This document shows, one piece after another, positions 26,148 through 34,620 of a DNA stretch of 64,000 nucleotides. Source of the stretch: Paenibacillus polymyxa. Lineage in GTDB: Bacteria; Bacillota; Bacilli; Paenibacillales; Paenibacillaceae. Position numbers and translations under genes: made by a program. Position 1 is the stretch's first letter, and the number at the start of each line of letters is the position of its first letter. The stretch covers positions 1,240,001 through 1,304,000 of the forward strand of contig NZ_CP015423.1 in NCBI RefSeq assembly GCF_001719045.1, written 5' to 3'. The notes beneath the pieces are model-generated. The model saw nothing but the letters and a program-made list of their open reading frames with translations, had not been told where the DNA came from and did not search any database.

Positions 26148-27929
26148 TTATCTGCCGCTATTTACAGGTATGGGAACCGAAACGGCTCCATCTGGAAAGG
26201 AAGATTTGGTTTGCAGCGATCTGCGGCACAGACTCGTACATTCTCGGAAAGCCATTTGCCTGCATCCACAGCAATGATCTTGATTCACCAGTGCAAGGGC
26301 AGCCGTCAGGGCCTCTCCTGTATGTTCGAAAAAATGCTTTTGTCCAATCATGTCGTAGCATCCGGTTTTCTGTAGTAATGCCCGCGGTTGAGGCTGGAGC
26401 CCGGAAACAAGCACCGTTCCGCCAGACTGCCGGTATTTCTGAATTAATGCGGTAAAGTTACCTTCTCCCGTCATATCCATAAAAGGAACCTTCCCCATAC
26501 GCAACAACAAAATCCCTTGTAGGTGGTCATTCCGACCTCCCACACCTGAGTTTTCCAATACCGAGGCTGCACCGAAAAATAAAGGGCCTTCCACATTGTA
26601 AATAGCCACCTGTGGACAATCATGCTGATCTGTGACCATATGGGCGCCTACTTTTTCATGTTTTACAGAAGGATCAGGAAGTACCTTATCTACTGAAAGT
26701 GTACTGCTCATACGTTTAACAAACAATACAACTGCCAGAATTAAACCTACCTCCACAGCCGTTGTCAGCGTCGTAAAAACTGTCAGCAAAAAGGTGACAA
26801 CCAGCACAATAGAATCCGCTGTCCGCGTTTTGAGAATGTGTGCAAAATGCTTGCGCTCACTCATATTCCAAGCTACTACCATCAGCACCGGAGCCATACT
26901 GGCCAACGGAATATTAGATGCATAAGGTGCAAAAAGCACCAGAATGAGGAGCACCACGAACCCATGTACGATGCCTGACATAGGAGAAACAGCACCGCTA
27001 CGGATATTTGTGGCTGTGCGGGCAATTGCACCTGTCGCAGGAATACCGCCGAACAGCGGTGTCAGCAAATTAGCTATCCCTTGTCCAACCAGTTCACGAT
27101 TGCTGTTATGCCGGGCTCCCGTCATACCGTCAGCTACCACCGCTGAAAGCAAAGATTCAATAGCTCCCAGCATTGCAATAACAAGTGCTGGCGGCAAGAG
27201 TTTCACGATCAAATCCCACGTCATCGCAGGAATATGTAGCTCAGGCAAAGATGCTGGAATTGCGCCATATGCAGAGCCAATCGTAGCCACCTGCCCTGGA
27301 AAAAGTAAAGCTGCCACCAGTGTTGACAAGAGTAGACCAACCAGTGAACCGGGTATCTTGGGCCATTTTTTAGGCACCAAAATAAGCGCGGCAAGACAGA
27401 TACAAGCCGTCAGGATACTATATACATTCAGTGAAGGAAGTCGATGGACGAGCTCTGCCATGGAAGGCAGAAAAGTTTCATGCCGCTCTACCCCGCGCAA
27501 GCCGAGAAAGTTAGCAATCTGACCGCTGAATATCGTCACGGCAATTCCGGCCGTAAAGCCAATTGTTACTGGCTTGGGAATAAACTTAATCAGTGCCCCC
27601 AGCCTTAGCACTCCCATTAAAATGAGCATAATGCCCGCCATAAAACCGGCTATGAGTAGGTTCTCATAACCGTATTGCATGACAATAGCCAGCAAAATCG
27701 GAATAAATGCACCCGTAGGTCCTCCGATCTGGAATTTTGACCCTCCCAGCAGCGAAACCAAAATTCCCGCAACAATGGTCGTATACAGCCCATATTCCGG
27801 CTTTACTCCTGATGCAATGGCAAACGCCATACCAAGCGGAATCGCCACAATCGCTACAATACTTCCGGAAATAAGATCCTTACGCAAAGCCCCTGCGTTA
27901 TAGCCTTCGAACCTTCCTATCCACTTCAT
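26148..27929 (-). CDS. SulP-family anion transporter with STAS domain
   Basis: About 593 residues. A SulP membrane core of 10-14 hydrophobic segments carries family motifs (IPLGMAFAIASGVKPEYGLY, GGPTGAF, NRELVGQGIANLLTPLFGG). A C-terminal STAS domain (about 470-550, LRMGKVPFMDMTGEGNF) precedes a short Cys-rich tail (CCGCRQ). SulP proteins move sulfate, bicarbonate or other anions; the substrate cannot be read from sequence. The start at 27929 has GAAGGG 8-9 nt upstream; an in-frame ATG at 27959 overlaps the ArsR stop (TAATG) and is the alternative. It is cotranscribed with the ArsR gene. Confidence 0.88.
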   Translation of the reverse strand: MKWIGRFEGYNAGALRKDLISGSIVAIVAIPLGMAFAIASGVKPEYGLYTTIVAGILVSLLGGSKFQIGGPTGAFIPILLAIVMQYGYENLLIAGFMAGIMLILMGVLRLGALIKFIPKPVTIGFTAGIAVTIFSGQIANFLGLRGVERHETFLPSMAELVHRLPSLNVYSILTACICLAALILVPKKWPKIPGSLVGLLLSTLVAALLFPGQVATIGSAYGAIPASLPELHIPAMTWDLIVKLLPPALVIAMLGAIESLLSAVVADGMTGARHNSNRELVGQGIANLLTPLFGGIPATGAIARTATNIRSGAVSPMSGIVHGFVVLLILVLFAPYASNIPLASMAPVLMVVAWNMSERKHFAHILKTRTADSIVLVVTFLLTVFTTLTTAVEVGLILAVVLFVKRMSSTLSVDKVLPDPSVKHEKVGAHMVTDQHDCPQVAIYNVEGPLFFGAASVLENSGVGGRNDHLQGILLLRMGKVPFMDMTGEGNFTALIQKYRQSGGTVLVSGLQPQPRALLQKTGCYDMIGQKHFFEHTGEALTAALALVNQDHCCGCRQMAFRECTSLCRRSLQTKSSFPDGAVSVPIPVNSGR

Positions 27930-27958
27930 TCCTGTAACCCTTCTTTTCTGTAATAGCA

Positions 27959-28288
27959 TTACTTCTCGTTACGTATACCTTCCAGCAACGAGATCGCTTC
28001 GACCAAATGATTGTCAAAAATCCGCCGCGCCACCGCAAGCAGCTCCTTCAAAAGCGGATCACGTAGTGAATACACGACCGATGTACCTTCCTTGAAACTG
28101 TTCACCAAATTTTTGGCTCGTAAAACGGCCAATTGCTGCGATACGGCAGAACCTTCGGAACCGAGCGCAGTCTGTAGCTCGTTCACATTCCGTTCCCCTT
28201 CACTCAGCACCTCCAAAATGCGGATGCGCAGAGGGTGAGCCAATGCTTTGAAAATGTCGGCCTTAAATTTCTGGAGATCTCCTTCCAT
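27959..28288 (-). CDS. ArsR-family transcriptional regulator
   Basis: 109 residues, a complete winged-helix ArsR fold: FKALAHPLRIRILEVLSEGE, then recognition helix SAVSQQLAVLRAKNLV and wing EGTSVVYSL. It contains no Cys at all, so the classical thiol metal sites and persulfide sensing are excluded. It presumably represses its own operon with the SulP transporter in response to an unknown ligand. The stop overlaps the possible upstream start of the transporter. The start follows GGAGGCATGG-type context, with AGAT just inside. Confidence 0.9.
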   Translation of the reverse strand: MEGDLQKFKADIFKALAHPLRIRILEVLSEGERNVNELQTALGSEGSAVSQQLAVLRAKNLVNSFKEGTSVVYSLRDPLLKELLAVARRIFDNHLVEAISLLEGIRNEK

Positions 28289-28338
28289 GCCTGCTCCGTC
28301 CCCCTCACAGAATTGTCCTATAAACGTTCAACAATATC

Positions 28339-28359
28339 TGAATATTTGAATATTTAGTA
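28339..28359 (-). promoter_or_regulatory. Candidate ArsR operator
   Basis: TGAATATT occurs twice in tandem, followed by TAGTA, forming an imperfect AT-rich palindrome (AATATTTGAATATT) of the type bound by ArsR proteins, about 50 bp before the arsR start. Confidence 0.5.
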
Positions 28360-28449
28360 CAATATCAGCTTTGGGCCAATTGAACTATGATGTTACTCAC
28401 ACTTCACCGTGAGTAAAGTCACATTTCCCTATACTTCTACCTTTCAGGG

Positions 28450-28479
28450 TTGACAGCTTCCACAGGTTTCCATTAACAT
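28450..28479 (+). promoter_or_regulatory. Sigma-A-like promoter of the rtcB leader
   Basis: TTGACA (28450-28455), 18-nt spacer, TAACAT (28474-28479). The predicted transcript begins near 28487, about 350 nt before rtcB. Confidence 0.55.
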
Positions 28480-28513
28480 AGCAATTAACTTTAAGAAAAG
28501 GGGGCCGACAGAC

Positions 28514-28606
28514 ATGACTGAGCTTTACATGATAACGACAGACAGACAGCATGATACAACCACATATTTGAGTTTTCGTCTCATCGGCCCCGTTCGGGCG
28601 ACATGA
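28514..28606 (+). CDS. Candidate 30-aa leader or small protein upstream of rtcB
   Basis: ATG ORF of 30 codons beginning MTELYMITTDRQ, with AGGGGG 9 nt upstream, a sigma-A-like promoter before it and a hairpin plus T tract just after. GGGGCCGA (28501-28508) can pair with TCGGCCCC (28584-28591) across almost the whole ORF, so translation and RNA folding would compete. Either a small independent gene or a regulatory leader of rtcB. Not recognised. Confidence 0.4.
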   Translation: MTELYMITTDRQHDTTTYLSFRLIGPVRAT

Positions 28607-28614
28607 TGGGTGAT

Positions 28615-28662
28615 ATCACGCTGTCTGACGGCGTGATTAGCCAGGCTTTTTTATTTTTTTAT
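28615..28662 (+). terminator. Hairpin and T tract after the 30-aa ORF
   Basis: ATCACGC, GTC, GAC and GCGTGAT form a stem at 28615-28637; two T runs start 9 nt later. Spacing to the T tract is longer than usual, so termination may be partial. Confidence 0.5.
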
Positions 28663-28738
28663 GCTATTGGAAGAACAGGTTATTTTACGTATTTATGATG
28701 TGTTGATCATAAAATGTAATGACACTTTCGGTGCAGGA

Positions 28739-28778
28739 AGCCGTAGACGACAAGTCTGCGGCTTTTTTGTTTTTTTTA
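28739..28778 (+). terminator. Intrinsic terminator 57 nt before rtcB
   Basis: AGCCGTAGAC and GTCTGCGGCT form a strong stem (28739-28763), directly followed by TTTTTT and TTTTTTTT. It lies between the only evident promoter and rtcB, so either rtcB has its own promoter or this is an attenuator. Confidence 0.75.
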
Positions 28779-28834
28779 TATCTTTTTATGCAAGTATTTA
28801 TGAATTTACTTGAAGAAGGGAACTACCCATTTAT

Positions 28835-30292
28835 ATGAATATACAACATACAACCGACTCGTCCTTGCATAAAGGACCATACAGCCATCTGATGAAGCTT
28901 CCGGCAGGTGATCTGACCGTATATGCTTCTCAGCAACTTTTCTCCTCACTAGATTACAAGGTGTTCGAGATGGCTAATAACAATTTACAAATTCCGGGTA
29001 TCCGCTATATGGGATACACACCAGATGTACATGTAGGCGTCGGAACCTGCATCGGTACGACTGCTGTATGGGGAATAGAGGACGGCTATGTATCTCCCTC
29101 CATCGTTGGCAGTGATATTGGCTGCGGCATGCGCCTACACCTGACCAATCTGCACAAGGATGCTTTGAAGGAAACCAAGCTGCGCCGTAAGCTGGTCAAA
29201 ACCATCGACAAATATTTGCCTATGGAAGCCCACCAGCGCGGGCATTATTCGGATATCCGACTGGAGCATATTGTACGCAAGGGTCTGCACGGCTTACCCA
29301 ACAAATATATTCCGGACAGCTACACTCCTAAGAAATCCACCTCACTCACCCATGTAGAGCACAGTAAGTTCTCCTTTGACGAGGAGGTGCTGAATCTTGT
29401 CGAAGATCGTACGTGGCATCGGGCTCACCGACAGCTCGGCACGCTGGGTGGAGGCAATCACTTCGTCGAAATTCAGGCGATTGAAATCGCGGAGGAAAAC
29501 CGCGAAACAGCTGAAGCTTGGGGGATGTTCGACGGTCAGGTGGCTGTGATGATTCATTCGGGATCACGGGCTTGGGGTGGAGCAGTCAGCCAGGCCAGCT
29601 CATCTGCCATTGCCAAGGCAATGAGCCGTCTCGGGCTCGGTACCTCCGACCCGAGACTAGTATTCGCACCGCTGGATCACCCCGAGGCTGCACATTATGT
29701 CGATATGATGTATTCGGCGCTGAATTATGCTGTGGTGAACCGACATCTCATCGCATACTCCGTGCGTGAAGCCTTCCGCGATGTCTTTGGTACAAAGTGC
29801 GAGTTGCGTACTTTGTACGATCTAATGCACAATTATGCTTGGGAGGAATCCCATCCGGATCACGGCAGCGTGTTTGTGCATCGTAAAGGTGCTACGCGTG
29901 CTCTTCCAGCAGGACACCCCGACAATCCGCGGCCTTATCAGGCGACCGGGCATCCAGCCCTGATCCCCGGCTCTATGGGGACAGCCTCTTATATTATGGT
30001 AGGTTTACCGGGCGGTCAGCATAACTTCCACTCCATTTGCCATGGAGCAGGCCGGATTCGCTCGCGTTCTGCGACCAAACGACTCGTCAGTGTGGACGAT
30101 TTTGCAGGGGCCCTGGGTGTAGGAACAGACGACGAAATTGTGGTCAATCAGGCATCGCTGGAAAGCATTATCGACGAGTCTCCACAGGCCTACAAAAATG
30201 TAGATGATATTATCGAAAGTGTCACCGGGGCAGGACTCGCAGCAGTTGTAGCCAAATGCAAGCCGCTGGCCGCCCTGAAAGGAGCCAAATAA
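28835..30292 (+). CDS. rtcB: RtcB-family RNA-splicing/repair ligase
   Basis: 485 residues. Family motifs: VGSDIGCGMR (metal/GTP site), GTLGGGNHFVE, GSMGTASYIM and HSICHGAGRIRSRS (the His-containing guanylylation region). RtcB joins 2',3'-cyclic phosphate or 3'-phosphate RNA ends to 5'-OH ends using GTP and Mn2+, in RNA repair. It is followed after one base by an AAA+ ATPase gene. A 350-nt leader with two terminator-like hairpins precedes it. The ribosome site (GAAGAAGGG) is rather far (about 14 nt) from ATG 28835. Confidence 0.92.
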   Translation: MNIQHTTDSSLHKGPYSHLMKLPAGDLTVYASQQLFSSLDYKVFEMANNNLQIPGIRYMGYTPDVHVGVGTCIGTTAVWGIEDGYVSPSIVGSDIGCGMRLHLTNLHKDALKETKLRRKLVKTIDKYLPMEAHQRGHYSDIRLEHIVRKGLHGLPNKYIPDSYTPKKSTSLTHVEHSKFSFDEEVLNLVEDRTWHRAHRQLGTLGGGNHFVEIQAIEIAEENRETAEAWGMFDGQVAVMIHSGSRAWGGAVSQASSSAIAKAMSRLGLGTSDPRLVFAPLDHPEAAHYVDMMYSALNYAVVNRHLIAYSVREAFRDVFGTKCELRTLYDLMHNYAWEESHPDHGSVFVHRKGATRALPAGHPDNPRPYQATGHPALIPGSMGTASYIMVGLPGGQHNFHSICHGAGRIRSRSATKRLVSVDDFAGALGVGTDDEIVVNQASLESIIDESPQAYKNVDDIIESVTGAGLAAVVAKCKPLAALKGAK

Positions 30293-30293
30293 T

Positions 30294-31574
30294 TTGAGTA
30301 TAGACATCCCAGCTATTTACGAATTTGATGAACGTACAGATGGACGCATTACCGGTTATGCCGCTTATGCCCGTCTAATCGATGGTATCAGTGAAGCACT
30401 CTATAACCGCTACGGCGTAAAATACGTGCTGTATGCCAGCGATGATCCCAATATTGAGTATTGGGATCTGCTGGAGGAGGACATTCGTTCAGGTAGCCCC
30501 AATCTGGAGCATGTGGCACGGGTCTTCGATCGTTTGGAGGAACGCACCATCCAGTATGACGATGACGGACCGACTCCTGAATACGGCGTGCATCTGTCGA
30601 TGCGTAATAATGTATTCGCCTACCCCAAGTGGGGCATCGCGCTGGCGCGAGTTCCCTTTTTCCGTGAGAATGGCGTGTACAATGAAGATTACGTATTTGC
30701 GATAGGCGACCAGGAGCTGCAAGGCTTCCTCGCGGGAGTACGCGGTCGTGAACGTAAGCAGAATATGAAGCGTGTCACCGTTTTTACCGACACAAGCCGT
30801 GGACTTTCTCGGCAGGCAGAGCCGATAACCCGCGCAATTACGCGGGATGACGTGATTTTGAAAGCGGAAATCAAACGGGATATTTTCCGATCACTCGATC
30901 AGTTTTTTGAAGCGGATCGTACCTTCTATCAGACTTATAACATTCCTTATAAGCGTGGTATTTTGCTATATGGCCATCCGGGCAACGGCAAAACAACACT
31001 TGTAAAATCTATTGCCAGCAGTGTACCGGGTCCGGCAGCCTACTGGCAAATTACGGAGTATACAACCAGTGAATCGGTCAAAGAGGTGTTCGAGGCGGCT
31101 ACTCGCCTGGCTCCGATGGTGCTAGTCATTGAGGACATTGATTCCATGCCTCAGGAAGTGCGTTCCTTTTTCCTGAATACCCTCGACGGTGCTACATCCA
31201 AGGAGGGCATCTTCCTGATCGGAACGACCAATTATCCCGAAAAAATCGACCCGGGTCTGATGAACCGGGCAGGGCGTTTCGATCGGGCCTATGAAATCAG
31301 TTTGCCTGACGAAGCGCTGCGACTGGCATATCTCAAGCTGCGTAACTTCCTTGTTTTTGCAGGGGAAACAGGTACACAGAAGGCGGCAGCCATGACTGAC
31401 GGTTTTTCCTTGGCTCAGCTCGGAGAACTGTATGTCAGCACTGCTCTGGAGTGGCATGAGCAGGGAAAAGCCGATATTGAGCTGATTATTAAAGGTATGC
31501 GAGGCGAGCTCGATAAGAGCCGTAAGCAGGACTGGCTAAAAAATGTGGCCGAAGGACGAGTCGGGTTCTTCTGA
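30294..31574 (+). CDS. AAA+ ATPase paired with RtcB
   Basis: 426 residues. The N-terminal about 200 residues are not recognised. An AAA domain follows: Walker A YGHPGNGKTT, Walker B VLVIEDID, sensor region IGTTNYPEKIDPGLMNRAGRFD with Arg finger. The start is TTG 30294, with AAAGGAG 9 nt upstream overlapping the end of rtcB, so the two are translationally coupled. The partnership suggests remodelling of an RNP or damaged ribosome during RNA repair; this is inference. It is not the sigma-54 activator RtcR (no GAFTGA). Confidence 0.85.
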   Translation: MSIDIPAIYEFDERTDGRITGYAAYARLIDGISEALYNRYGVKYVLYASDDPNIEYWDLLEEDIRSGSPNLEHVARVFDRLEERTIQYDDDGPTPEYGVHLSMRNNVFAYPKWGIALARVPFFRENGVYNEDYVFAIGDQELQGFLAGVRGRERKQNMKRVTVFTDTSRGLSRQAEPITRAITRDDVILKAEIKRDIFRSLDQFFEADRTFYQTYNIPYKRGILLYGHPGNGKTTLVKSIASSVPGPAAYWQITEYTTSESVKEVFEAATRLAPMVLVIEDIDSMPQEVRSFFLNTLDGATSKEGIFLIGTTNYPEKIDPGLMNRAGRFDRAYEISLPDEALRLAYLKLRNFLVFAGETGTQKAAAMTDGFSLAQLGELYVSTALEWHEQGKADIELIIKGMRGELDKSRKQDWLKNVAEGRVGFF

Positions 31575-31653
31575 TTTATCCTTTCATTGCCTTATCAAGA
31601 AATTTATGTTACGTTGATAAACAATAAAGTATCGAAAGGGTGACCTTAAGCCA

Positions 31654-31834
31654 ATGATCTACTAATCCTATTCCACCAAAGAAAAAAATCGTAATCTTAC
31701 GAATTTTCTGGATAGGATTAGTGTAGGCTTTTGGGTATTAACGATAAGAGCATTGCTTCTTTGACGGGAGCAGTGTATCTTCTTGTTCGTACGTCTACCT
31801 CCTATCCAGAAACCAATGGATCAGGAGGTTTTTT
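31654..31834 (+). promoter_or_regulatory. Ribosome-mediated transcription attenuator of the MFS pump
   Basis: Elements in order: a three-codon leader ORF Met-Ile-Tyr-stop (31654-31665); a first stem in which TAATCCTAT (31663-31671) pairs with ATAGGATTA (31712-31720), with a small inner TCGTAA/TTACGA hairpin (31689-31702); and an intrinsic terminator ACCTCCTATCCA/TGGATcAGGAGGT (31797-31829) followed by T6. The segment CTGGATAGGA (31708-31717) can instead pair perfectly with TCCTATCCAG (31800-31809), destroying the terminator. The pump's own ribosome site AGGAGG is the 3' arm of the terminator. A ribosome stalled on the leader would mask the first stem and switch the pump on. Confidence 0.8.
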
Positions 31835-31836
31835 GC

Positions 31837-32991
31837 ATGAAAAGAATACTTGGAATCCTAATGATTAATATCTTCATCGTTATGGTGGGCGTTGGTTTAA
31901 TTACCCCCATCCTGCCAGAACTGATCATTGAATTTGGTGCCAGTGGGCGGGCGATCGGTTTATTGGTAGCAGCCTATGGAGTGACACAATTCCTGCTCTC
32001 TCCAATGACTGGGCAACTGTCTGATCGATATGGGAGAAAAGTATTCATCGTCGTAGGTGGCATTGTTTTTGCTGTAGCTAAATTTATCTTTGCTATCGGA
32101 GATGAGTTATGGATGCTGTATACCTCAAGACTTCTGGAAGGAATGGCAGCAGCCCTGATTATTCCGCCCATGATGGCATATGTGGCGGATATTACAACAA
32201 CCGAAGAACGTGCCAAAGGAAATAGCCTGCTAGCCGCAGCCATGTCATTCGGATTTGTCATCGGTCCTGGACTTGGTGGTCTTCTTGCAGGATATGGAAC
32301 GAGAGTGCCGCTGTATATAGCAACGGGTGCGGCTATTATTGCAGTTATTTTTTCAATGATTTGTTTACCTGAAAGTTTGACGAAAGAACAAATGAAGGCA
32401 GCTCGGGCAAGAATTTCTCGGAAGGAATCTATGTACAAACAATATGTGAGATCGTTAAGGTCAAAGTATGCGATGCTCTTTGTACTTGTTCTGGTGATGA
32501 CCTTTGGACTCGCTAATTTTGAATCTGTTCTTGGTTTATATGTAACGAACCGCTTCCAATTCTCGCCGCAAGATATTTCAATTATTCTAACAGCAGGTGC
32601 TGTGATCGGAGTCGGTATGCAGGCACTAGTTGTTGCTAAAATAATTAATAAGTTTGGTGAACAAAGGGTGATCAAAGGTTCGCTTCTTTTCACCTCAGCT
32701 GCTTATATTTTGTTTCTTTTCGCCATAGATTTTTGGAGTATCTTTCTTCTCACTTCCCTTATTTTCTTTGCTACCGCTATGCTTCGTCCAGCTCTTAATA
32801 CACAATTATCGAAGATGGCAGGGAATGAGCAAGGATATGTAGCTGGTATGAATAATGCCTATATGAGTGTCGGGAATATTGTAGGCCCTACTCTAGCGGG
32901 ATTTTTATTTGATACAAATATGTTCGCACCATTCATAGCAGGCTGTTGTATTCTATTGGGTACTTTTTTGCTTACATTAAAAATGAAATAA
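31837..32991 (+). CDS. MFS drug-efflux transporter, attenuator-controlled
   Basis: 384 residues, about 12 transmembrane segments. The motif GQLSDRYGRKVF between TM2 and TM3 is the MFS motif A, and GFVIGPGLGGLLA is the antiporter motif C of drug-proton antiporters of the TetA/NorA class. It should export an antibiotic in exchange for protons. The start at 31837 follows AGGAGG by 8 nt, and that site lies inside the attenuator hairpin. The leader suggests induction by a ribosome-targeting drug, probably the pump's substrate. The exact drug cannot be deduced. Confidence 0.88.
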   Translation: MKRILGILMINIFIVMVGVGLITPILPELIIEFGASGRAIGLLVAAYGVTQFLLSPMTGQLSDRYGRKVFIVVGGIVFAVAKFIFAIGDELWMLYTSRLLEGMAAALIIPPMMAYVADITTTEERAKGNSLLAAAMSFGFVIGPGLGGLLAGYGTRVPLYIATGAAIIAVIFSMICLPESLTKEQMKAARARISRKESMYKQYVRSLRSKYAMLFVLVLVMTFGLANFESVLGLYVTNRFQFSPQDISIILTAGAVIGVGMQALVVAKIINKFGEQRVIKGSLLFTSAAYILFLFAIDFWSIFLLTSLIFFATAMLRPALNTQLSKMAGNEQGYVAGMNNAYMSVGNIVGPTLAGFLFDTNMFAPFIAGCCILLGTFLLTLKMK

Positions 32992-33010
32992 AAGAGGACA
33001 AATGATGAGT

Positions 33011-33068
33011 AAAAGGCAGCTACGGGTGCGGGGCTTATTTTTCAACGCCCGCCTGTAGCTGCCTTTTT
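33011..33068. terminator. Bidirectional terminator
   Basis: AAAAGGCAGCTAC pairs with GTAGCTGCCTTTTT, with an inner GGGTGCGGG/CCCGCC stem, between the convergent MFS gene and the ABC operon. Confidence 0.85.
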
Positions 33069-33111
33069 ATTCAGTCTAATCGCTTATATTTAACAAACAC
33101 TCAAATTCCCT

Positions 33112-33864
33112 TTATTCTGCTTCCCCGCTTAGACGATTCAAAAATTGAATAGCCCGCGAACTGGTCGGCTGCTCCAAAACCTCATGCGGCGTACCCTGCT
33201 CAACGATTACACCCTGATCCATCAAAATCACATGGTCCGCCACCTCAGCTGCAAACTTCATTTCATGGGTGACAATAACCATGGTCATCCCTTCAGCAGC
33301 CAGTTGCTTTATGACCTTAAGCACCTCACCTACTAACTCAGGATCAAGCGCAGAGGTCGGTTCGTCGAACAATAGTACCTCAGGTTCGACCGCCATTGCC
33401 CGGGCAATACCGACTCGTTGCTGCTGTCCTCCCGATAACTGATGCGGATAGGATTCCGCTTTATCAGCCAACCCCACTTTTTTTAGCAATTCCAATGCAC
33501 GTTTGCGCGCCTCGTCCTTGCTCTTTTTCTGAACCGTGACTTGTCCCTCCATCACATTTTGTACGGCTGTCATATGCGGGAAGAGGTTGTAGGATTGAAA
33601 TACCATCCCTGTCCGCTTTCGCAGCGCCAAAATGTTTTCTTGCCAGAGCTTCGTTCCTTTCGCAAAATTCAGTGCAATATCCCCTACTTGGATCTCTCCT
33701 TGGTCAGGAACCTCCAGCAAATTCAAGCAGCGTAAAAGCGTTGTTTTACCAGAGCCGGAAGGACCAATGATAACAAGCACTTTCCCCTTATCCAACGTCA
33801 CGTCAACACCCTTAAGCACTTCCAGCGAGCCGAACGATTTGTGTATATTCCGAATTTGGATCAC
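33112..33864 (-). CDS. tcyC: Amino-acid (probably L-cystine) ABC transporter ATPase
   Basis: 250 residues of the polar amino-acid ABC class: Walker [10 protein letters not shown], signature [14 protein letters not shown], Walker [15 protein letters not shown]. Last gene of a three-gene operon, 14 nt after the permease gene. The cystine assignment rests on the binding protein and is tentative. Confidence 0.85.
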   Translation of the reverse strand: MIQIRNIHKSFGSLEVLKGVDVTLDKGKVLVIIGPSGSGKTTLLRCLNLLEVPDQGEIQVGDIALNFAKGTKLWQENILALRKRTGMVFQSYNLFPHMTAVQNVMEGQVTVQKKSKDEARKRALELLKKVGLADKAESYPHQLSGGQQQRVGIARAMAVEPEVLLFDEPTSALDPELVGEVLKVIKQLAAEGMTMVIVTHEMKFAAEVADHVILMDQGVIVEQGTPHEVLEQPTSSRAIQFLNRLSGEAE

Positions 33865-33878
33865 CGGTACAATCTCCT

Positions 33879-34547
33879 TTATCTGACGGAAAAACGGCCT
33901 AGTCGCTTCTCCAGGTAATTTTGCAGCACAGTCAAAATGGTGCTAAACAGCAGGTAAATAACTCCCGCCTCGGTATACACCAATAGCGGTTCGTATGTGG
34001 TAGCTACAATCTGGTTAGCCGTTCTGAACATTTCCACATAGGTGATGGTCGCAGCCAGTGAGGTATCCTTCACCAAGCTGATGAATGAATTAGCCAACGG
34101 AGGTACGGACACACGGGATGCTTGCGGAAGCACGATACGACGCAATACTTGCCATCGCGTCATCCCCAAGGAGTACCCCGCCTCCCATTGGCCTTCCTGA
34201 ATGGATATGATAGCCGCACGTATAATTTCAGAGCTATAAGCCCCTACGCTGAGAGTAAAGCCGATCACTGAAGCAATAAACGGGTCCAGTGTAATACCTA
34301 CGGAAGGTAAACCATAGAAAATGATATACAATTGCACCAGCAAAGGAGTTCCTCGAATCACCCATACATAGAAGCCGAAAATCAGCTTGAGTATTCTCCA
34401 TTTGGACAGCCGGGCCAACGCTGTAATCAGCGCCAGCACGAGTCCAAGAGCAAAGGAGATAAGCGTGAGCGGAATCGTAAAAGAAACCCCTGCTTTAAGC
34501 AGAGGCAATAATGAATCGATAATGATTTGTATTTGGCGATCATCCAT
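33879..34547 (-). CDS. tcyB: Amino-acid (probably L-cystine) ABC transporter permease
   Basis: 222 residues, about five transmembrane segments. The EAA loop ([22 protein letters not shown]) contacts the ATPase; [15 protein letters not shown] is typical of HisM/GlnP-type permeases. It has a single permease, so it probably acts as a homodimer. It lies 73 nt after the binding-protein gene. Confidence 0.87.
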   Translation of the reverse strand: MDDRQIQIIIDSLLPLLKAGVSFTIPLTLISFALGLVLALITALARLSKWRILKLIFGFYVWVIRGTPLLVQLYIIFYGLPSVGITLDPFIASVIGFTLSVGAYSSEIIRAAIISIQEGQWEAGYSLGMTRWQVLRRIVLPQASRVSVPPLANSFISLVKDTSLAATITYVEMFRTANQIVATTYEPLLVYTEAGVIYLLFSTILTVLQNYLEKRLGRFSVR

Positions 34548-34620
34548 TGTACAGACATCCTTTGAAAAGATAGGTTTGGGAAGATTCGGTTCGACTTGGC
34601 GAACGTTGGGTCTTCATTTA

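Noticed and set aside
26944-27522. 192-codon forward ORF opposite the SulP gene
   Set aside because: Shadow frame of a membrane protein; Ser/Thr/Pro-rich as expected for antisense.
28704-28834. 39-codon ORF running through the second terminator into the rtcB start
   Set aside because: It is mostly Phe/Leu from the T tract and has no ribosome site.
31640-31657. Alternative five-codon leader GTG ACC TTA AGC CAA TGA in the attenuator
   Set aside because: Its GTG directly abuts the only purine-rich stretch, leaving no SD spacing; the Met-Ile-Tyr ORF overlaps the stem in the expected way.
31974-32693. 239-codon reverse ORF opposite the MFS pump
   Set aside because: Shadow frame; the forward strand carries MFS motifs A and C.
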